From the NCBI RefSeq assembly GCF_001039355.2, contig NW_019775846.1, positions 186,001 to 250,000 of the forward strand: a stretch of DNA of 64,000 bases, given 5' to 3'. Both the position numbers and the translations under genes were made by a program. This DNA is from Lingula anatina. Taxonomy: Eukaryota > Brachiopoda > Lingulata > Lingulida > Lingulidae. Positions 24,838 to 37,200 of this stretch are shown here, in pieces. The notes under the pieces are model-generated. The model was not told the DNA's origin. It was given only the letters and a program-made list of their open reading frames with translations, and did no database searches. Each line of letters starts with the position of its first letter. Within the stretch, counting starts at the first letter, position 1.

Positions 24838-27725
24838 CTATGAAACTCATTGTGGTCACCAGATGACCAAACTCTCCTAAGGTTACGGACAGAGTTAAAC
24901 AAAAATTCTAGAATTACTGCCTTTCATACATGTTTTGGATAATAGACAAATCTTCAGTGTTTACTGACCAAGTTCCTTTGCATTTACACAAATCAGCCAA
25001 ACTCAATTTGGAGGTGCAAATGAGGTCACAGGCATGCTCTTAAAAATATTTAGTGCACAGATTGCCAACTATGTTTGATTATTTAAGGGTCCCACATGAA
25101 AAAGTTTGTATCAAAGTTTCACTCTCCTGGAACCATGAATAATAAAAAAATAATTCATTGTCTAGCCTCAAAAAAGGAACATACATTACAGTCACAAATG
25201 CAAAATGTCAAGCTGTGAAACGTTTTACTCACTCTGAAAATTCAGTAATCACTGGTTTTGCTCTTTATCTCCAAAAAGTATAAAATTGAAAAAAAATTGA
25301 TAATCTTCTGCATAGAGGCGTTAATTGTTTTGGAACAACTTTAGTTTGCTTGTCAATGAATATTTAAAAAAACGAGGAAAATACACCCTACCGACAGTAA
25401 AATAAGAATTAAATAAATGATTTTCCATTCATGGTCCAAATATTGTATCAGAAGTGTCAAACTATCATGGAATCACAATATAAATTTTCAGTCAGCAACA
25501 GAAAGCCCTATTTCCTATTGCACCAACTTGGGTAACAAGTACAAGTACTTGTACTTGTTACCCCAGTTAACACTGAACAGGTACTTGGGAAAGATGAAAC
25601 TTTCTGACAATTTTTCTGGGGAACATACATTACATAGTACTAGTCGTGACGCAAAGCCCCTTAAGTTACAGTTTAAATATTTATAAAAAATATCCTTATG
25701 TCATGTATAATTTACCATGAGTGAATCACTACAAAAAATATGGAACGCAATCTAAAAATTAAAATTAAATGTCCCAGAGCATATGCTACTGGAACATATG
25801 TTACCATTTAGGACTCCTTACATAATGTAAAGACATGGTAAAAATTGAAAATTAAATTAAAATTAAGACAGTCGTGTTTTTTGTTTTATACACACATTTT
25901 AAAAAATTGAATACATCTTTGAATTCATTCAATTTTATATTTTGGACACTTCAGCATATGAAATGCACCTTGTGGGTTTGGGTAAAATGTCATTTTACCA
26001 ATGGTGTCATAATTGCTTAACAAGGCAAAATAATGCCTTTGTTCAATATTGCATTATTCCCAGTAATAAGGGGCTCATAATATGACAAAACACTAAAAAC
26101 AAGCTGATGGTACAGGATCAAACCCATAAACCTCATTTTTGGTATGTTGATGATCATAAACCCTGTCAGTAATCTTAAAAGAACACTGGGATCTCTGTCA
26201 TGGTGACATTTAGTGCCATGTTTAAAACTCAAAGGAGTTTGAATGTAAAATCCTTTAAACACCTATTTACATTTTACATAGAGTAACAACTTGAAAGGGA
26301 ATGAATCATTGAAATTTATACTATGGTGCTATCAAAGATAAAATTAATTCTAGATGTGTAAATATGTATCTTGCAGTGAAAAATTTTGTAAAAATTTCCA
26401 AACAAGGTGCGCTATGACTATTTTCAGGTAAAATGCCTGTGTTTAGATTACAGTTGATATTTAAGGTATTTTTGTTTGACAGATAAAAGAAAATTGTGGG
26501 TTAATGATAGGAGTGAGATACATGTTATGGGATTTTTTTTGTCAATTTTAAAAGTTTTTAAATTGTTAATTTTGTTGTCAATATGAGAATTTAGGTGTTG
26601 GTCATAACATGCATTTAGTAAGCATGAGTAATGATGAAATATAACTTGTAAAAGGGCAGCATAAAATTTTGGCAGCTCTTATTTTCATTAGTTTACTGAA
26701 TTGTGATGATTAGGAAATTTTTCAACAGTGCTGAAAAAAGTATGTATGCATTTTATCTGAAGAGCTGAATATTTATAAACTTAGTCCCAGCAAGGCTCTG
26801 ACTTTCAGTTATTTAAGTTGCTGCATTTCTAATACATCTGTATGACATTTCTGATAATCTTGTTATGTTAACTGTTTTTATTATAGGTTATTTTTTTCTT
26901 GACAAAATACAATGAGCAATGATCATAAGGGACCAGAAAGCTTCACACAAAATACAGACAAAATGCGACAACGGTGTAAGTAACTTCAACAGTTTGATAG
27001 TTTGATTATATGTTTTATATATAATTATATTCTTTCGTCTATTGTTTTAGTACATGTAATACAAATTACTTTTAATTGTTATTTGTTCAATAATGCACTT
27101 TTCATATGGCCCAAGGGTGATTTAAATTTCAGTATATATTTAAGCAATTATTATGATTGTTATTATTATTATTGCTGTTGTTCTGTAGAGATTACCACAT
27201 ATTTCATATATTTAGGCTACACTGATGGTTGTGCAACTATTCACTTATTAAAAAAGAAATGTAAATAAATTATTACTCTCTTAAACAAAATGTGTTTTGG
27301 TGAATTTATTAAAGCCTGCATGGTTATGAAGATAATTTGTCTTCGGCTCTTGAGTATATTTAAAACCTAAAGAAAATCATACAATCTATTTTCTATTGTT
27401 CAGTTAGTGGTACTGGCAGGAAACTTACATGTACACTGTTACACTAGTCGTTGAATGTGTTTTGATTATGAATAATCGCCCTGCGATTGCCTTACTTTGA
27501 AAACATTTTTTATTTACATAATTAACTTTATTACTAAGTCTAGATCTATACTTTAATTTTCTTTCTTTTTTTTTTTTTGTCCTGTTGAGTATTGTTTAAT
27601 TGTGACGTCAGCCCCATATAATTACAACCACGTGATCTTTCCTTGTGACGTCATTGATATCATAGATACAATGATAATGTAGACATGCGTGTATTCACGA
27701 TGTTGGTTAAAAAATCGCACGAAAT
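24838..27725. other. Gene-poor interval with a 34-bp perfect palindrome
   Basis: No supported gene. A perfect 34-bp palindrome lies at 25530-25563 (GGGTAACAAGTACAAGT and its complement). A possible tiny two-exon frame near 26914-27267 was considered and not accepted. The last 150 bases contain GTGACGTCA-type motifs (GTGACGTCAG near 27602 and GTGACGTCAT near 27643), which resemble CREB/ATF sites and lie just upstream of the next gene. Confidence 0.5.
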
Positions 27726-28323
27726 ATGCCATCCTGGCTAAGAAGAGCCTGGAATAGAATCAATTGTTGTTCTTCGGGATCAACCGAAGTAATTGAAAGT
27801 AGCAGACCAAACTCCGTCAGAGAAAACGATGAAATTCGTAAGACGTAAGTACGGTCTTCGTTAGCGCCATCTGAATACTGGAAATCTGGGGAAGGGTATT
27901 TAGGCTCTGATGTTGCCGTTCGTTATACCTATAGTTCTCGAAAGGAAATTATCCTACATGTGTAATAGTTTTAAGTACACTTGTTTGGTTTATTTTAAAA
28001 AATCCTCAACCATTGATCCAGATCCGAATTATGCGACTCTAATCATATCCTACCTAGAATTAGATATAGGCACGATTTCTCTCACAATTTATAACAAGTT
28101 GATCGTGGCAATATTGCATCAAAGAAGAAAAGATGTGTTCTTTGTTTTTTAAGCAAGGGCAAACATTAAGGATTAATAATAGATGTAACCGTGGTTGGTT
28201 ACCAATTTTGAACGGTGACTTGAATAAACGCAGCAACCAGCATGAAGTTTCTAGTACTCTTTATTCCTCATGCATGGACTACAGTCTGGCACGCAGGCAG
28301 GAACAGTCTTGACGATCTCCCAG

Positions 28324-28357
<34 letters not shown>

Positions 28358-31300
28358 ACGTCAAGTTTTCATAGGGAATCGTACTGATTCCTGTACGCCA
28401 TAAATCTATTAGTAAGCGTACATATATCTGTCTGACTTAAAAGGAAGATCAATAAAACTAAAAACTGGGATTACATTATTTTTTATAGTTGCCCTAAACA
28501 TTGATATATTCTCCGGGTAGGAAGGTTACATAACGCTCGGATCTGGGACTGGCTTTAACAAAATTATATCAGGTGTGGTGACTGGATGAATTGTATGAGG
28601 GTAGGGAATACCCCCCCCCCCCCTTAATCACCAGTCACCAAGATTAAAAAGCTCAATCACTAAGATATATTCAAGCCAATCACCAATCACCAAGAATTCC
28701 TGAATCACGTTTCACGCAAAATATTGGGCTCAAATAACGAATCACGCTCGAAAAATAAGGCCAATCACGCGGAACGCAAAAGGTATTCCCTACCCTCTTG
28801 TATAACACTACCGGGTTATATGGACATATATATCGAAAAAATTACAACACTTTTCACTTAACCACCTAGGTATGCCATATCCAAAATCAAAACCTTTAAA
28901 CCTGCCAATGAACTTATTTCTGAGTTATTCTCGTACTTAAAATGGAAATTGAGATCAACAGGTGCTAATTCGTATGTTAAGAATCACCTTTATTTTCAAG
29001 CGTTTACATTTTTTCCAAAATGTTATGTATTTTCACAGGTTTCCATCAGTAGATTCTCATACTATTGGAGTCCTCCATGGACAAATACCATCCGCTGTAG
29101 CAAGAAAAGAATTACAACAGAGACAAGACCCTGACGAAGAAGCTGACCCGCCGAATAAAACTTATGAAACACCTGGACATGAACCAACTCCCCAAATCAT
29201 AGATACCTCAACTGCGGATGTTATAGAGAGTGCAGGCCAAGAAAAGCTGCACTTTAAATTTGACCAAAAATCAATCGCTGGATCAAATGGCAATCAAGTG
29301 GAAGGAGGTCACGTGGATAATTTTCCAACTAAAGAATGTTCCACTGAGGCAAAATTGCTTTCCATCGGCGCCTCTGAGGACATTTCTTCTGGTGAAGAGG
29401 ACAGCTGCAGATCCGAGATGTCTCTCTTGTCAACAGCTTCTGAGATATGTGAAACGAGTTCTAGCAGTGACAGCAGCTCAGAATCAGAAGAGAGCGAGTC
29501 CCTTACAACAGTTTCTATGCTGTCATTACCAATCCCTGACGCAAGCGACAATAAGGCCCTTTTTGGACAAACGGACTCTTTCCACGCAGACGAAATGGGT
29601 GAGATAACAACCGCCGTTTTGGCAAGCACTTCAAAGGTAACACTGTCTGCATTCAGTGGATTGGAAGACACTTTCATGACGAACGGCAAGCTTGAGGAAC
29701 AGATACCAGCCCTTCACCAAAGCACCACGGATGATTCGTTAGTTTCTTTGTCGTCCTCCGCGTCCACCACCACTGTAGACGGGTCCAACAGCGCCGCAAG
29801 CTACAGCAGTTCATTCGATAGCATTTCTGAGAGATCACTCCAAACACCTGGAATTTCCTTCTCTGCTGTCACCCTAGAAACGCCTCAGACATGTGAAAAA
29901 GAGCCAGTCGCTGGACCTAGTGAAACCTCGGTTGCAGAGGAAATAGGAAGTCATACATCTCTGCATAGGGAGTCACTCTCAACAACCACCCTTTGTGGGT
30001 CTGAATATGCACCGCGGCCAAACAGTAATTCCAGTGACAGCAGCATCCCAGAGGATTTCGAGCCATTTAGCTGTCTGTCTGAGGTGTCTCTCTCGTCAAC
30101 TCCCTACGGTCCCAAGAGTCCCTCTGATATAAAACCAGTTATTGGATATAGCACAAGTGAACACTCTATCATGGAAGAGATTGTTGGAGCAATTGAGGAA
30201 CTCGCAGAGGCCGTGTCCACTATGGCATCTAAGGACCTGGGATCAGACAGCGAAGAAAGCATCCCAGAAGACCTGTCTGCCTTCAGTTGTCTGAGCGCGA
30301 TGTCAAACCCCAAAGACGCAGCAGGTCCTAGGCCGGACATTGAGTATAGCACAAGTGAACACTCCATAATGGAGGAGATATTTGGAGAGTATGAGAAACC
30401 CATAACATATAAGGAGTCACTGTCGCCTGATCCAGTCACAAATGGGCGGAGATCCAAACAGTCCACCACCTCTGGAAAAGTCCTCGCTAATTTCAGCTGT
30501 TTGTCCGAGGTCTCTCTCTGCTCAAATGACGCTGACCCATCCGATATGAGACCGGGTATCACATATAGCATAAGCGAATATTCCATTATGGAAGACATTG
30601 TTGGAGTAAGTGAAAAGAACAGAGACTCAGTGTCGTCTGATTCAATCAAAGCTGAACGGGGCTCCAACAGCGATGTAAATGACATCTCCGACGTTACGTA
30701 CAGCATAAGTGAAACCTCTATATTAGAAGAAATTGTAAGAGTGGTTGAAAACTCCGAAGATGCAGTATCCAATGCAGCATTTAATATGGATCAACAATTA
30801 CAGGGCAAATTAAGCCCCGATGAGACAAATTCTTTGTCGAGTGTTTCTGTAATGATTCCAACGCCATCTCCATCTAATCTCCAACAGAAACAAGGATCTG
30901 CAACATCTGAAAATTCAAGGTATATGTTTCTCCCCTTTTTCTTTTTATACTTTTTTATTACTTAAAAAAGGAAACTGAATAATGGTGTGATAAGTTAATA
31001 TTTTTACATTATGGTACATGTATATCGATGAAAACAGCGTTTTTTTTTATTTTTGATAATAACATAAATACTGATATATTCTGATTTTTGATATTGCACA
31101 TTATTATGAAAGGTTATACCTATATATTTTAAAAGCAAGTTAAAGGGGTAACAACTGTTCATTTTGGGGAAAAAACGGATTTTCCTAGGTTAAAGGACGA
31201 TCTTCCAATCCTTATAAATGGTTAACATTCAAACATTCAGAGATATTGCATTTTTTATTCTAAAATCTCTGGGTTTGGGTTTCTTAATAGATATTAGGGG

Positions 31301-31930
31301 GTAGATGGGCCATCTATGAAGGTCCACATGATCTGATGGCAACCACAGATTCCAGAATGATTGCAATAACTGCAGTTTTGGTGGTATATATTGGAATTTA
31401 TAATATTTCTATGAGTTGTTTACAGTGCTTTTATTGTGAAATATTTATCTCATACTAACAGTTGTTATCCCTTCAAGAATTCATATTTTGTCTTATAAAG
31501 GTCGGGAGCTGCAGCTCCAACTCCATCTGTCGTGGGCAACGGTCACGATAGTCAAGATTCAGGACTTGGGAGTAGACCTACCACGGCCTGCCGTACTCGG
31601 AAAACATCAAGTGACTTCGTTATGCCTCAACCTTACAAAACTGGTACAAAGCCTTACAGACATCGTAGCCGTGAACAAGCAGTCTCTGTACATGTATATG
31701 AACACAATACAGCCAGGTCAGACGAAGGAGAGAAGTCCCCCAAAGTTCCGTCTGCAGGCAAGAGGACCAGACCAACTGCGGCACACCATCGTCGCCGCAG
31801 GAAGACTACTGCAGAACACAAGCTAGTAGGGAAAACCCAAAATACATCTCAACTTGACCAAAACGTTTGGGATAAATATTCAGAATTTAATGAGAACAGT
31901 TACGAGTATGAGTCAGATTTTGAGGACTAA
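27726..31930 (+). CDS. Uncharacterised 809-aa serine-rich protein with internal repeats
   Basis: Three coding exons: 27726-27844, 29039-30919 and 31501-31930, joined in phase. I do not recognise the family. The N-terminus (MPSWLRRAWNRINCC) is a short basic, aromatic segment ending in two cysteines, which could be a lipid-anchored amphipathic helix (inference). Most of the protein is Ser/Glu/Thr-rich and looks disordered. Residues about 375-610 hold four degenerate repeats with the core YS[TI]SE.SI[ML]E[ED]I, beginning at residues 410, 476, 549 and 594. The first three are each preceded by an FSCLS motif. The C-terminus turns basic (HRSREQ, HHRRRRK) and ends acidic (YEYESDFED). CREB/ATF-like sites lie about 80-130 nt upstream of the ATG. 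No transmembrane segment or catalytic motif is visible. A scaffold or regulatory role is a guess. Confidence 0.75.
28326..28354. repeat. (CT)n microsatellite
   Basis: About 14 CT units in intron 1 of the 809-aa gene. Confidence 0.9.
28594..28802. repeat. Inverted-repeat-bounded element in intron 1 of the 809-aa gene
   Basis: Bounded by an inverted repeat: ATGAGGGTAGGGAATACC at 28595-28612 and GGTATTCCCTACCCTCTT at 28782-28799. The interior begins with a poly-C run and carries many short AATCAC(CA) direct repeats. The size and structure suit a non-autonomous DNA transposon. No coding capacity is present. Confidence 0.55.
30045..30760 (+). repeat. Four degenerate coding repeats in the 809-aa protein
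   Basis: The repeat cores start at 30147, 30345, 30564 and 30699. The first two share YSTSEHSIMEEI exactly; the later two are YSISEYSIMEDI and YSISETSILEEI. Spacing shrinks from 66 to 73 to 45 residues. Divergence is greater at DNA level than in the core residues, which suggests selection on a short motif. Confidence 0.8.
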
Positions 31931-32179
31931 TTAAAAGTTTTGCAGTGGCAATTTTCAATACAATACGATATAACGCCCTAGGTAATGAACTGAAAAAAAT
32001 GCCAATTAGCAACAACAACGGGGTCAATCTGTTCAAGAGCATTGAGTGACATAATGTCTGTGCAAGGCACAAGATGTTACCCATAACAGCTTGTTGTTTT
32101 CTGCAAATTTATCGACTAGTTCATCCTCTTTTTTAATACAAATTAACACAATGTATATCTATAGCAAATTCTTGTAATG

Positions 32180-32184
<5 letters not shown>

Positions 32185-32217
<33 letters not shown>
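32185..32217. repeat. Poly(A) homopolymer
   Basis: A run of 33 A residues about 260 nt downstream of the 809-aa gene stop. It could be a genomic homopolymer or a retroposed tail. No upstream retrocopy was recognised. Confidence 0.85.
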
Positions 32218-32219
<2 letters not shown>

Positions 32220-32415
32220 TATGAAGAGAAGGTAGGCCTACAACTTGAACCGACTTTAACAAAGGAGACAATTGCAGTGGTTCAAGTTGTCATTATAGAT
32301 TTTATCTAGAAATTAAATATGTAAATATTGTAAATATTTAAATATATGTAAATAATTTTGTTATATGTAAATATTGTAAAAAGTACAAATATAATTCTTT
32401 CAAATGTCAATGTAA

Positions 32416-32454
32416 ATGCTACTGGAAAAAAATAACATCTTCTTCCAGTAGCAT
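32416..32454. other. 12-bp hairpin between two genes
   Basis: Perfect stem ATGCTACTGGAA / TTCCAGTAGCAT with a 15-nt loop, about 490 nt after the 809-aa gene stop and 330 nt before the SEC11 start. If transcribed it could form a 3' UTR stem-loop; no function is evident. The rest of 31931-32781 is AT-rich with no gene. Confidence 0.4.
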
Positions 32455-32781
32455 GTTATACTTGCAGTCTTGTAGTATAGTGTAATATAGTATATCTAGG
32501 TCAGAAATCTTGAACTTCTTTTTCAGTGAATTTGTTGATTTGTAGCTAAGCATGTTCAAAGGTTTATAAAGAATAATTAAAACGCATGTTTGTGAAAGTA
32601 TTTATTGATAGTATAGTGATAGTCGAAAGGGCTCGTATAACTGTCAAAGTTCTTCTCAATATACAGATGCTCTTGTTGTCGGGCAAAGCAGCCAGTTTTC
32701 TTCTCTGTCGCAATCGTCACAATGTTGTCCATTTTAACCAGCACAACCAATAGACTTCCGGTTTTAGAGCCCGCAAGCAAG

Positions 32782-34167
32782 ATGGGGATGTTGGACAGCT
32801 TGGATTTTCTCGACGATGTACGGCGCATGAATAAGCGCCAGGTGAGTTTCATTAAAAGAAATGCGACTTATTTGTTGATAAACTTTCATTTTAGCCACCA
32901 TGTTTAGTCATTCAATATTGATTGTACCAAAATTTGATATCCATCTGCCTATGCCGGTTACTTGGCTCAGTGTTGTGTTAGTTCGTTGTTACACGTGTAC
33001 TTATTTTGTGGATGTGGAGTGTTTTGTTTTTACCAAGTCCTACATGTCTCAATGTCCTAATGCATTATCGCTTTTGGACAGTTTTCCGTTTTCGTATACA
33101 TTTTCCTTTTTGCACCATGGTTACATTCTTCTAGGAATAGGATTCAGTGATCTGCACGTCTGCTCACCAGTACTAGTAGCAGTAACAGCTGCAGCTGGTG
33201 GGCAGACTTTTGAATTTAGAATTAAATGGCAAAACAGCATGAACAGCAGTACCATGAAATTTCGTAGGCTACCATACATATTTACTTTTTCTGTCATGTA
33301 CTAATGTTATATAAGCACGGATTTTCATGTTAGCGCTCCTATGTACTAGTACTGTGTTTGTGTTTTCTGACATGTACTATATGTGCTAATATATGAAAGA
33401 TATGTGAACATATTTAAAATGACAGTGAGCTAGTGTGTCCACAGCAATACAAGGGCCCCAAATCTTTTGCTTACATGTTCCACACACCTCCTCAAGTTGC
33501 ATGCTCATTAAAAGCTGAACAGTCTTGCCACTGTCAGTGCTATGAATAAGGTAAATCTCATGAACTGATAGCCAGTTATGCCACTGTAAATTATGCACCC
33601 ATAAAATGCCATTTATGGATTTCTGAATGTGCGAAGTAGGTCACATCTTGGTGAAGGATTTTGCTCATGCAGAAACAAACTCTGAAGGAGAGTGGGGGAT
33701 CCCTCATCACTGTTTTCACTACCATCATTTATATGGCCTAGGTTTGTATTTTACTAATCACCCAGCATCCTACTGTGGTATACTGAATTTACTTCATGAT
33801 GGCGACTATAGCAAATTTATTTATAATTGTTCTCACTTTTTTGTTTTTGATTTCCAGCTTTATTACCAAGTGCTAAACTTTGCCATGATAGTGTCTTCAG
33901 CTTTGATGATCTGGAAAGGTTTGATGGTTGTCACAGGGAGTGAGAGCCCTATAGTGGTAGTATTGAGGTAATAGACCAGGGATTAAGGGTGGGAATTTCT
34001 GTTTTACTATATACTTTAGATCTTTGTATTTTGTGGAACGAAAAATCAAGAGGAGAAGGTTACCAGATTTTATAGTAAGTACAGTATTAACGTTAAAATG
34101 GAGATTTTAGTTTAGGTCTTAGAAGAGAAAATGTTTTTATTCTTCATTAGAATTCTCTCTTCCCATC

Positions 34168-34218
<51 letters not shown>

Positions 34219-37200
34219 TAAAGGGGACTTCCTGAAAGGGCTAAAAGTACTCACTCAAATCATTATCTATTTAGCATGATGTATTGTGAAAGAAAATATT
34301 TGAAGTTTCTTGAATTCTATGAGTTTAATTTGAATAATTTATGTAGAAATATATGTTTATTGTTTATATGTACACAGTACTTGTAACTATGACTAAAATC
34401 ACTGAGAAGTGATACTCAGCAATTTTTTAAATTTTGAATGGAAGGTCTCTTAGATTGGGAAACACATCTATTTCTCTGTTGATTGTTTAAAGAATATCAT
34501 AGAAACATTGTGAAATTTATTTTTTTCAGTGGCAGCATGGAACCAGCATTCTACAGAGGAGATCTTCTCTTTCTCACCAACAATAGAGATGAGCCCATCC
34601 GTGTTGGAGAAATTGTTGTATTCAAAGTAGAAGGCCGAGAAATCCCCATAGTACATAGAGTATTAAAAGTGCATGAAAAGTGAGTATGTCACAAAAGTAA
34701 AATTAAATAAAAAGCAAAAATTAAACAAAAATTGCACTTCATATATCAAATTCCATGAATAAAGTGGGAATTTACTGCACAATTTTATTTGACTCTCTCA
34801 CCATCCAGGAGTAACACTTTTCATCTTCATTTGACATATTGCTGTACAGTAGTTGTGCTTTCCCCAAAATATTTGTCAACCATTGTTCAGATTTTGGTAA
34901 AATAATTGGGGGAAAAGGTACATAGATAAAAGAAATTAATGTTAACAATTAATCTCTGGTGGAATTTGTTCAAGATAAAAATTTGTTTTGTAAAAATTAT
35001 TTTTATTTGGATTTTATGTAAAGATTATTTTTATGAAAAGAAGGAATAAATATGTGCACAATCAAGATAGGCATACACCTGAAAGTAGCCTTTCTGGATA
35101 TAACTTACCATTGGATTCTTACTCGTGTCATCCACGTCCCTTGTATCTGTCCTTTAAACCAATATAAAAGAAGGATTACATGTGGAATTGAACCTAACAG
35201 CTAAATGTTTGTTACTATAAGAAAACCAAAGAAATGCATGTCCCTTAATTTCTTGCTAACAAGTGTATCAGGCTATCATCCATCAATATCTTGTTGTCTT
35301 TACAGAGAGGATGGAACAGTTAAATTTTTAACAAAAGGTGACAATAATTCAGTAGATGACAGAGGACTGTATGCCCCTGGACAGTTATGGCTTCACAAGA
35401 AAGATGTTGTTGGAAGAGCTAGAGGGTAGGTATACTTGCAGCTGGTTGAGAGGTTTCAGATTGCTATAGATGTGCATGATTGTGACAAAGTTAAAGTATT
35501 TCAAAACGTGCCATATTCTATTTATTTCTGTATGAACAAAATGTTAAACTAAATAAAATTTGAAGAATTAGTGAGGTCAGTTTAAGGAATGGCTGGATAC
35601 ATGAAAAACCATTTTCTTTTTACAAAAAATAAATAAACGTAAAAACTCTTGTAATATCATTTAAAATAATTTAGTCAGCTTATATTTATATGTAAAAAAA
35701 CATCAGAAATCATATCTGTCCTTTTGTTCAGTCAAAAACCTGTTTTTGCAGTGTAGCTGACAAAAATAGAAAACTTTGGGCCTTAAGCTGTTGTTATTTG
35801 CAGATGAATGTTGAAAAAGATAATATCCCCTTTCTTCCACAAACCCAAATCTACAAGTAAATGCCAATTTTAAAAGCTTGCTGCATCTCTTAATGATTTC
35901 TTGAATAACTCTGAAATTACTCATCAGAATTGTGTAATAGGTGTTTATGCAAATTTACCTTAAAGTTACATGAGTGTTTAATATATATTAAACACTCATG
36001 TAACTTTAAGGTAAATTATGTGTTGTTGTCTCAGAGAAATCAAAATTGTCCTCAAAGGTATGCAAGTTCAATTCAAGTGTCAGTGAAATGCTTATGAGGA
36101 CACGTTTCATTTGCGGTGAACCAAACCAGGTATTAAGTTGACTTGGGGTCAAACCCAGTAGTGAATAGGCACAGACTGCTCCAGACCTTCTTTTCTTACC
36201 ATATTTCTGAAATGAAACACCTTAAGAAATATATTTGTATGTGTGCGTCTGTAATTTTTCTCCCTGAGGGGTATATAAAAAAGCAGTGGGGACAGGTATT
36301 GAAAAACAGGTTCAAGTTGAAAGTTTCTTATTGCTCAGTTATTTTTACCTGGTGAACAAGGAAGGAACTTTCTTTCACAATGCAGGTACATGACAAATAG
36401 CTCTCACTTTTTTATGTCATTGTGTATGCAATTTGAAAAAAATTTGAACAGCTACAAGATTTTTTTTTTTGATAAATTAGATTTTTGCTATATTTTTTTT
36501 AGGAAAAGCAGAAAATTCAGATTTTTTTCATACATGCATAAATGGGCACAGATAATAAAAGATTTGTAAATTGATACAAACTTTTCTTTTTGAATAGATC
36601 ATGATGTTCTTATATTTGCCCATTGTTTATATTGTCAGGTCATGCTAGTTGTTTTTAATTGGTGGGAATTGAAGCACAATTTTCTAACAATTTTTTGCTT
36701 CACTAACTTGTTTTTTTTTTTGTCAGGCCATATAAGGTTCTAAAAAAAGTCCTGTCATTGTCCTTTTATTTCATCTTCACAGGATGTTGAATAGGTATTT
36801 TAACTTTCAGTTCTGTGTGATCTGAAAGGCTCACAGTGGCTCAGTAGCAAATGCTGTTAAATATTTGGTAGTAATAATAATCGCCTTAGTATCAAGAGGT
36901 TTTCAGTAGGTGGATAGATGGGGTTTAACAGAATTTTAACAACCTTTTTTATTTAAGCTCTGGTCCCATTATAATTGTCATGATCAAATGTTTGATCAAT
37001 AGCAGAGCATCAGTGCACAGTTGCACTCCACTCACTCAGGTGGACCAATGCTGGGTTGGCAACCATCTTATTTCTGCAGTCATATTGACCCAACCTTTGA
37101 ATAGAGATTCTCAGAATCACTTTTTATTTTTCTTCTTGCAAATGTATTTTCATAATGTTTAAAGACCATACCAGTCTGTTCTTTTCACTTCACCATGTGG

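Noticed and set aside
26914-27267. A possible two-exon micro-gene beginning MSNDHKGPESF, with donor GTAAGT near 26975 and a frame ending HLLKKKCK.
   Set aside because: It would encode only about 38 residues, the acceptor choice is ambiguous, and I recognise no homologue. Chance is as likely.
30104-30772. A 222-codon open frame on the minus strand opposite the 809-aa protein.
   Set aside because: It is the antisense shadow of a serine-rich repeated coding exon; the plus strand has splice sites and phase support.
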